From Gammaproteobacteria bacterium (GTDB taxonomy: Bacteria > Pseudomonadota > Gammaproteobacteria > Pseudomonadales > Azotimanducaceae): 63,351 nt of DNA. Shown piece after piece: positions 62,423 to 63,351 of this stretch. Within the stretch, counting starts at the first letter, position 1. Every line of letters starts with the position of its first letter. Both the position numbers and the translations under genes were made by a program. The stretch covers positions 18,076 to 81,426 of the forward strand of contig DUBB01000040.1 in assembly GCA_012960535.1 (NCBI GenBank). The letters are read 5' to 3'. The notes under the pieces are model-generated. The model made no database searches. It was not told where the DNA came from and saw only the letters and a list, made by a program, of their open reading frames with translations.

Positions 62423-63351
62423 TCATTGCTGCCCACGCGGCATGGTTTTCCTCAGGTGCTTATCAAACCCAGAGGCGACCCATTCGCCCTGGGCGCTGTT
62501 CCAGTGCGAGAAGAACAGTCTTTTGGCAGGGTCAGGATGCATGGCCAGGCGCTCTGGTATTAAGTTCCAGTTGGTCAGTGAAGGAGAGGGTGCTCGTACA
62601 TATCGATTTGTTGTTGGCAGTGAACTGGCGAGCCAACCGCCCCGAGCATAATACTGGTGCCAGGTTCGCCTGCCATTGATACCATCGCCATCCAGCCGGG
62701 TATGAAAAGTAGCCGTGTCATAGAGCACGCAGGTGCCGGCTGGGCCATAAATGGGCAGCTCCTGATAGTCTTCACCTAGGTCGGCATAGGCCTGCTTAAG
62801 GGTTTTAAAGCGATTACTGCCAGGCACCACACAGAAGGCTGGTGTATTTGTTGCAACTTCGGTCAGGTAATGGATGGCACATAACCAATCGCAGGGTAGA
62901 TAAGGTTTCCTGAGCAGTCGGTCTGCGACCACAGCATCATGATGGAAATTCATTCTGCCCGGCCCTGCATGTTCAGGCGTCTCCCTGAAATTGAATTCAC
63001 TGTAGCGAACGCTCTCTAGTCCCCCGAGTATCCTGGCTGCTACCGGATAGGCGCCAGGATGTTGGGTAAATTTATCGAGTTCTGGGTAATCCAGCAGTGG
63101 TTGACTGAAAATGAGGCCCTGATCTCGATGATGCGGTTTGCGTTTATCAGCGGACGCGCCCCAGGCTTCGGGCCTTTCAAGCTGGGTGCGATCAAAGAAC
63201 GTATTGAGTTCATTGATTTCGCTGTGATCCAGGCAGTTCTTGAGAACAACAAAACCATTGTGCGCAAAAAATTGATAGGCCTGTTCTGCCCCTGTCTCAT
63301 TCTTCGCGTTAAACTGCTGACTACCACTTACCGAGATTCGACCAAATCCCT
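62423..63351 (-). CDS. phytanoyl-CoA dioxygenase (PhyH) family protein, 5' end cut by window edge
   Basis: The frame is open from the right edge of the window to the stop at 62423, 309 codons; an ATG at 62953 is internal. The non-haem iron ligands appear as HHDAVVADR (HxD) and the later His and Arg in FHTRLDGDGINGRRTWH. N-terminal parts read FFAHNGFVVLKNCLD and FRETPEHAGPGRMNFHHD. PhyH-type enzymes use iron and 2-oxoglutarate to hydroxylate small acids or natural products. Substrate unknown. It stands upstream of the Tat-PLP gene on the same strand. Confidence 0.85.
   Translation of the reverse strand, partial: GFGRISVSGSQQFNAKNETGAEQAYQFFAHNGFVVLKNCLDHSEINELNTFFDRTQLERPEAWGASADKRKPHHRDQGLIFSQPLLDYPELDKFTQHPGAYPVAARILGGLESVRYSEFNFRETPEHAGPGRMNFHHDAVVADRLLRKPYLPCDWLCAIHYLTEVATNTPAFCVVPGSNRFKTLKQAYADLGEDYQELPIYGPAGTCVLYDTATFHTRLDGDGINGRRTWHQYYARGGWLASSLPTTNRYVRAPSPSLTNWNLIPERLAMHPDPAKRLFFSHWNSAQGEWVASGFDKHLRKTMPRGQQ

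Noticed and set aside
1..63351. CRISPR arrays, transposases, prophage or toxin-antitoxin and defence genes
   Set aside because: Looked for and not seen; the short tandem arrays have no spacer structure and no cas genes are present.

Overview
The window reads as chromosome of a gammaproteobacterium, probably a free-living (marine-type) member of or near the Pseudomonadales/Cellvibrionales. This is judged from gene families and gene order, not from any search. The block topA - lexA - (unknowns) - csiV - mfd - gap resembles, from memory, the order of the same genes in Pseudomonas. The tesA/ybbA/ybbP arrangement, bolA, ttcA, yheU, tusA and epmC are also gammaproteobacterial hallmarks. Almost everything is core metabolism, envelope or repair. 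There is no CRISPR array, transposase, prophage or obvious defence locus. The only island-like sequence is the AT-rich first kilobase, which abuts the 3' end of a tRNA-Asp gene.

Layout. 1-1070: AT-rich flank with a DUF1330 fragment and a small zinc-ribbon protein. 1070-1280: tRNA-Asp and tRNA-Val with their promoter. 1.5-3.3 kb: a Rieske ferredoxin facing a Rieske oxygenase alpha subunit. 3.6-10.2 kb: MAPEG protein, D-cysteine desulfhydrase/ACC-deaminase-like enzyme, cysE, nadK, mocA-xdhC, rhomboid protease, DUF2797. 10.4-20.2 kb: pepN facing the moxR-DUF58-DUF4381-batA-batBC-batD operon. 20.5-27.6 kb: amt, ddl, SMP-30 lactonase, glutaredoxin-like-tatD-slt, usp. 27.8-39.3 kb: topA/lexA, a LexA-box intergenic region, a SPOR-like secreted protein, mscS, sapC, csiV, mfd. 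39.5-45.5 kb: long gap, AIM24 protein, Nudix hydrolase, a frameshifted MORN/NTF2-like gene, an AcoX-like protein, yaaA. 45.7-50 kb: FecR protein - CHASE2 adenylate cyclase - bolA - ygjP-like protease operon behind a perfect CRP palindrome. 50-56.5 kb: tesA, ybbA/ybbP-type ABC transporter, polysaccharide deacetylase, ttcA, yheU. 57-59.8 kb: tightly overlapped tusA - GGCT - epmC - thioesterase - NAD-kinase-like operon. 60-63.35 kb: YceI protein, a Tat-signal PLP enzyme, and a phytanoyl-CoA-dioxygenase-like gene cut by the right edge.

The points most worth a second look are: (i) a class II CRP-type promoter in front of an operon that itself encodes a class III adenylate cyclase, suggesting a cAMP feedback loop; (ii) two LexA-like operators between divergent promoters, one for lexA and one for a secreted SPOR-like protein; (iii) a recurring pattern of short tandem arrays (8-18 bp units, 2-6 copies) in leaders and at gene ends, including one that builds a pentapeptide-repeat tail on TtcA; (iv) a one-base frameshift that splits a MORN/NTF2-like gene; (v) three different NAD-kinase-superfamily proteins; (vi) a Tat-exported-looking MalY/PatB-type PLP enzyme. 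No complete, obviously undescribed multi-gene system was recognised. The CRP/cyclase and LexA/SPOR circuits are the nearest candidates.
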